Shown: piece after piece, positions 63,338-64,000 of the stretch
Position numbering within the stretch: position 1 is the stretch's first letter
Layout of the letters: each line of letters starts with the position of its first letter
NCBI GenBank assembly: GCA_000504425.1
Contig: KI632513.1
Coordinates: 2,034,760 to 2,098,759 of the forward strand
DNA from: Rhodopseudomonas palustris JSC-3b
GTDB taxonomy: Bacteria > Pseudomonadota > Alphaproteobacteria > Rhizobiales > Xanthobacteraceae
Direction: 5' to 3'
Length of the DNA stretch: 64,000 bases
The notes under the pieces: generated by a model
What the model saw: the letters and a program-made list of their open reading frames with translations, nothing else
What the model was told of the DNA's origin: nothing
Database searches by the model: none
Position numbers and translations under genes: made by a program

Positions 63338-64000
63338 GTAGTTAGGCAACTAACACGTAGCCCGGATGGAGCGCAGCGTAATCCGGGACTCTTCCAGATG
63401 TGTAGGGCGGGTTAGCGCGAAGCGCGTAACCCGCCAGCAGCGTCGATGAGATGGCATGCGGCGGGGGATGACGCTTCGCTAACCCGCCTTACGCGCTCTA
63501 CGAATGCCCAAAAAGGATAAGCACAGCGAATGCGATCGGCCCCCTTTCCTTCTCCCCTGGTGGGAGAAGGTGGCGCAGCGCAGCTGCGCCGGATGAGGGG
63601 GGCTTGTGCACATGATGGCCCCCCCACCCGCCTTCGATGCTACGCATCTCAGGCACCCTCTCCCACAAGGGGAGAGGGAAAGAACGTGCCACACGGCGAC
63701 GCATCACTGACTACGTGCTCGATGGCCGCTCCATCACCACGGTTGTAGCAGTCCATCGCAACAATGGCGTCGATGAGGTCAGCCTTGTAGCCATCAGCGC
63801 GTAACCCGCCGAAAAGCGTCGATGAGATGACATGTGGTGGCGGATGACGCTTCGCTCATCCGCCTTACGGGCTCTACGAATGCCAAAAAAGATAAGCACA
63901 GCGAATGCGATCGGCCCCCTTTCCTTCTCCCCTGGTGGGAGAAGGTGGCGCAGCGCAGCTGCGCCGGATGAGGGGGGCTTGTGCACATGATGGCCCCCCC
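63338..64000. repeat. Repeat-rich right end with 110-bp direct duplication
   Basis: No gene over 663 bases. A GTAGCCCGGATGGAGCGCAG element at 63358, then two copies of a GCGTAACCCGCC-type palindrome followed by a CTTCTCCCCTGGTGGGAGAAGG hairpin. Bases 63516-63625 and 63891-64000 are identical over 110 positions at offset 375, with similarity extending left to about 63423 and 63798. Between them lies a coding-like stretch ending at TAA 63802-63804. Confidence 0.9.

Noticed and set aside
63711..63986. 91-codon minus-strand frame at the right end
   Set aside because: Its sequence comes from the repeat hairpins (LPPGEKERG type), which give the same open frame in each copy.

Overview
This is a chromosomal window from a high-GC alphaproteobacterium of the Rhodopseudomonas/Bradyrhizobium type. 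The evidence is gene content: several branched-chain amino acid-type (Liv) ABC systems, cox/xanthine-dehydrogenase genes, a phasin, a BcsS-like outer-membrane protein, and a flavoprotein at 24282-25499 that I recall as closely similar to R. palustris palustrisredoxin reductase. Intergenic spaces carry several families of palindromic repeats typical of these genomes. There is no rRNA, tRNA, CRISPR array, phage or complete insertion sequence that I can see. Nearly all of the window is ordinary chromosomal gene content.

Layout. 1-2253: partial enoyl-CoA hydratase, SDR, hydroxypyruvate isomerase. 2306-2986: palindromic repeats surrounding a GIY-YIG nuclease gene. 3057-8585: minus-strand operon of a DUF1445 hydro-lyase, a periplasmic binding protein broken by an in-frame TAG, and livHMGF, with a divergent LysR gene (8698). 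9878-12659: 2-hydroxyacid dehydrogenase, membrane protein, SDR. 12681-13226: repeat block with an exact 124-bp tandem period. 13254-17562: quinone reductase-like protein, phasin, alpha/beta hydrolase with a small partner, FAD amino-acid dehydrogenase. 17685-22816: tetR-adaptor-RND efflux operon. 23162-30351: PfkB kinase, ferredoxin reductase, lipid-linked glycosyltransferase pair, DUF72, DUF488 and a small protein. 30430-34836: BcsS-like protein and a tetR-adaptor-ABC-2 exporter operon. 35050-42564: a cox/molybdenum-hydroxylase maturation cluster (coxG, S, M, D, E, split xdhC, MoeA/MocA fusion) with no large catalytic subunit gene. 42835-50408: pcaD-like hydrolase, small membrane proteins, and a second complete liv operon on the plus strand. 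50694-64000: ccdA, P1 peptidase, EF-hand protein, rpe, purB, a TacAT-type toxin-antitoxin pair overlapping a MOSC gene, murI, cupin, acyltransferase-like protein, two convergent SDRs, rpsD, threonine aldolase, and a repeat-rich right end.

How the genes work together. The two liv operons are separate importers; the first is linked to a hydro-lyase and a LysR regulator, suggesting a dedicated amino- or hydroxy-acid substrate, but its binding protein looks interrupted. Two TetR-controlled exporter operons each have a clear palindromic operator at the promoter. The cox cluster has the FAD and iron-sulfur subunits and the cofactor-insertion machinery, so the missing Mo-containing subunit must be elsewhere or lost. 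Most starts were chosen by ribosome-binding site and family length.

The points most worth following are the association of the GIY-YIG gene with the repeat family, the 124-bp tandem array, the missing coxL, the interrupted binding protein, the iterated motif at 28474-28515, and the operator of the TacAT-like pair.
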